Source of the DNA: JAXGXJ01 sp963816155
Lineage (GTDB): Bacteria > Actinomycetota > Thermoleophilia > RBG-16-64-13
Length of the DNA stretch: 64,000 nt
Direction of reading: 5' to 3'
NCBI GenBank assembly: GCA_963816155.1
Contig: CAWFJE010000006.1
Location: forward strand, 1 to 64,000
In this document: piece after piece, positions 63,499 to 64,000 of the stretch
Layout: the number at the start of each line of letters is the position of its first letter
Numbering within the stretch: position 1 is the stretch's first letter
Notes under the pieces: model-generated
Seen by the model: the letters and a program-made list of their open reading frames with translations, nothing else
Told to the model about the DNA's origin: nothing
Database searches by the model: none
Program-made: the position numbers and the translations under genes

Positions 63499-63852
63499 CT
63501 AGAGCCCGAGCAGTTTCGCCTTCATGGCGGTGAATTCTTCGGCCGTGATGATGCCCTGCTGCTGCATCTGGGCCAACTTCTCCAACTGAGCAAAGGTGTC
63601 ATCCTGCGCGGGCGCCGCAGGTGCGACCGGCGCAGGCGCATACTGCGCCTGCTGCGCGGCTACCGCCTGTGCAGCGGCTTCATCCATGGCCGCCTGTTGC
63701 TGCATGGCCTGATAGGCGGCCGCATCCTCAGCCTGAGCGGCCTTGCCGGCCTGCCGACCACGCATCCCTCCCGAGACCGCCGTCGCAGTCCCCGCCACCA
63801 CGGCGGTAGTTGCAGCGACGCGCACCAGACTTGGTCCTCGTCTTCTTCTCAA
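63499..63852 (-). CDS. SHOCT domain protein (3), Ala/Gln-rich
   Basis: A 117-residue protein: basic start, one weak helix (RVAATTAVVAGTATAVSGG), a long Ala/Gln-rich stretch (about 38-82) and a C-terminal SHOCT motif (QLEKLAQMQQQGIITAEEF). The start is TTG 63852, eight bases after AGGAGG. It is similar to actinobacterial SHOCT proteins of unknown role. Confidence 0.8.
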   Translation of the reverse strand: MRRRRGPSLVRVAATTAVVAGTATAVSGGMRGRQAGKAAQAEDAAAYQAMQQQAAMDEAAAQAVAAQQAQYAPAPVAPAAPAQDDTFAQLEKLAQMQQQGIITAEEFTAMKAKLLGL

Positions 63853-63872
63853 CTTTCTTTCCTCCTCTCCTA

Positions 63873-64000
63873 CTACTCGGCGGTTTCCGCGTACTCTATC
63901 GCGGCGCTGATCACATCAAGGGGGATATGCTCGTAAGCGAGAAGCACCCCTTCCGCTCCGCGCAGTGTGTCGGCGAAGGGCTTGGCCCACAGGTTCTCCC
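63873..64000 (-). CDS. Partial gene, DUF433-like C-terminus
   Basis: A minus-strand frame runs from the window edge to TAG at 63873-63875 and encodes 41 residues (LWAKPFADTLRG, then LLAYEHIPLDVISAAIEYA). The pattern of a hydrophobic helix, a short loop and a final AIEYAE helix resembles the end of DUF433 proteins, often antitoxin-like. Too little is present for a firm call. Confidence 0.45.
   Translation of the reverse strand, partial: ENLWAKPFADTLRGAEGVLLAYEHIPLDVISAAIEYAETAE

Overview
This 64 kb window comes from a GC-rich bacterial chromosome and looks like an actinomycete-type (Actinomycetota) organism with a strongly anaerobic or microaerophilic flavour. The reasons are the Ku/LigD repair pair, the SHOCT, DUF7144 and DUF4239 small membrane proteins, a lone PASTA protein, strong G/C bias at third codon positions, and oxygen-avoiding enzymes (rubrerythrin, an anaerobic-type sulfatase maturase, a B12-binding radical SAM protein). 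This is an inference from gene content; there is no rRNA in the window. There is no phage, insertion sequence or CRISPR array.

Layout. 0-0.6 kb: four tRNA genes (Glu, Val, Asp, Phe) transcribed leftward from one clear promoter. 0.7-9.9 kb: housekeeping genes (alanine racemase, malic enzyme, a CDP-alcohol phosphatidyltransferase, an FMN reductase) plus a transglutaminase-like orphan, an MFS carrier and an EcsC protein. 10-14.4 kb: ku-ligD and rubrerythrin. 14.5-18 kb: a leftward, overlapping operon of methyltransferase, corrinoid-binding protein, ABC permease and ABC ATPase. 18-23.7 kb: cyclophilin, D,D-carboxypeptidase, YidB-like protein, radical SAM protein, a 48-residue membrane peptide and a PatB/MalY-type lyase. 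23.7-37 kb: a catabolic island around a TetR-LarA fusion gene, holding an Ldh-family dehydrogenase, two CocE/NonD hydrolases, a cysteine hydrolase, a TIGR00300 protein, a nitroreductase, two RidA proteins, a metallo-beta-lactamase-fold protein and a DUF169 protein. 37-43 kb: small membrane and stress proteins, a K+ channel and a membrane-anchored phosphodiesterase. 43-49.2 kb: a sulfatase maturase and its likely Cys-type sulfatase client, separated by an M20 peptidase/AbgT/SEC-C mosaic and an AI-2E-family permease. 49.5-58.6 kb: SulP transporter, a broken DUF4239 gene, a six-PASTA protein and a GH63-like/GH13 glycosidase pair. 58.7-64 kb: a leftward run of SHOCT, DUF7144, DUF454, BrkB and metallo-hydrolase genes.

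The best candidate for an undescribed system is the 23.7-37 kb island. The regulator of its two hydrolases appears to be fused in frame to a lactate-racemase-like enzyme. A perfect TetR-type operator sits just downstream of the -10 box of the first hydrolase promoter, and a degenerate copy with the same spacing sits in the same place at the second.

A caution runs through the window. At least seven genes differ from their families by one base, and most of these are one extra base of the same type (TC-A-G where TCG is expected, or its complement). I treat these as probable systematic sequence errors or recent mutations, but three of them create NNN-TGA sites that could also be +1 recoding sites.
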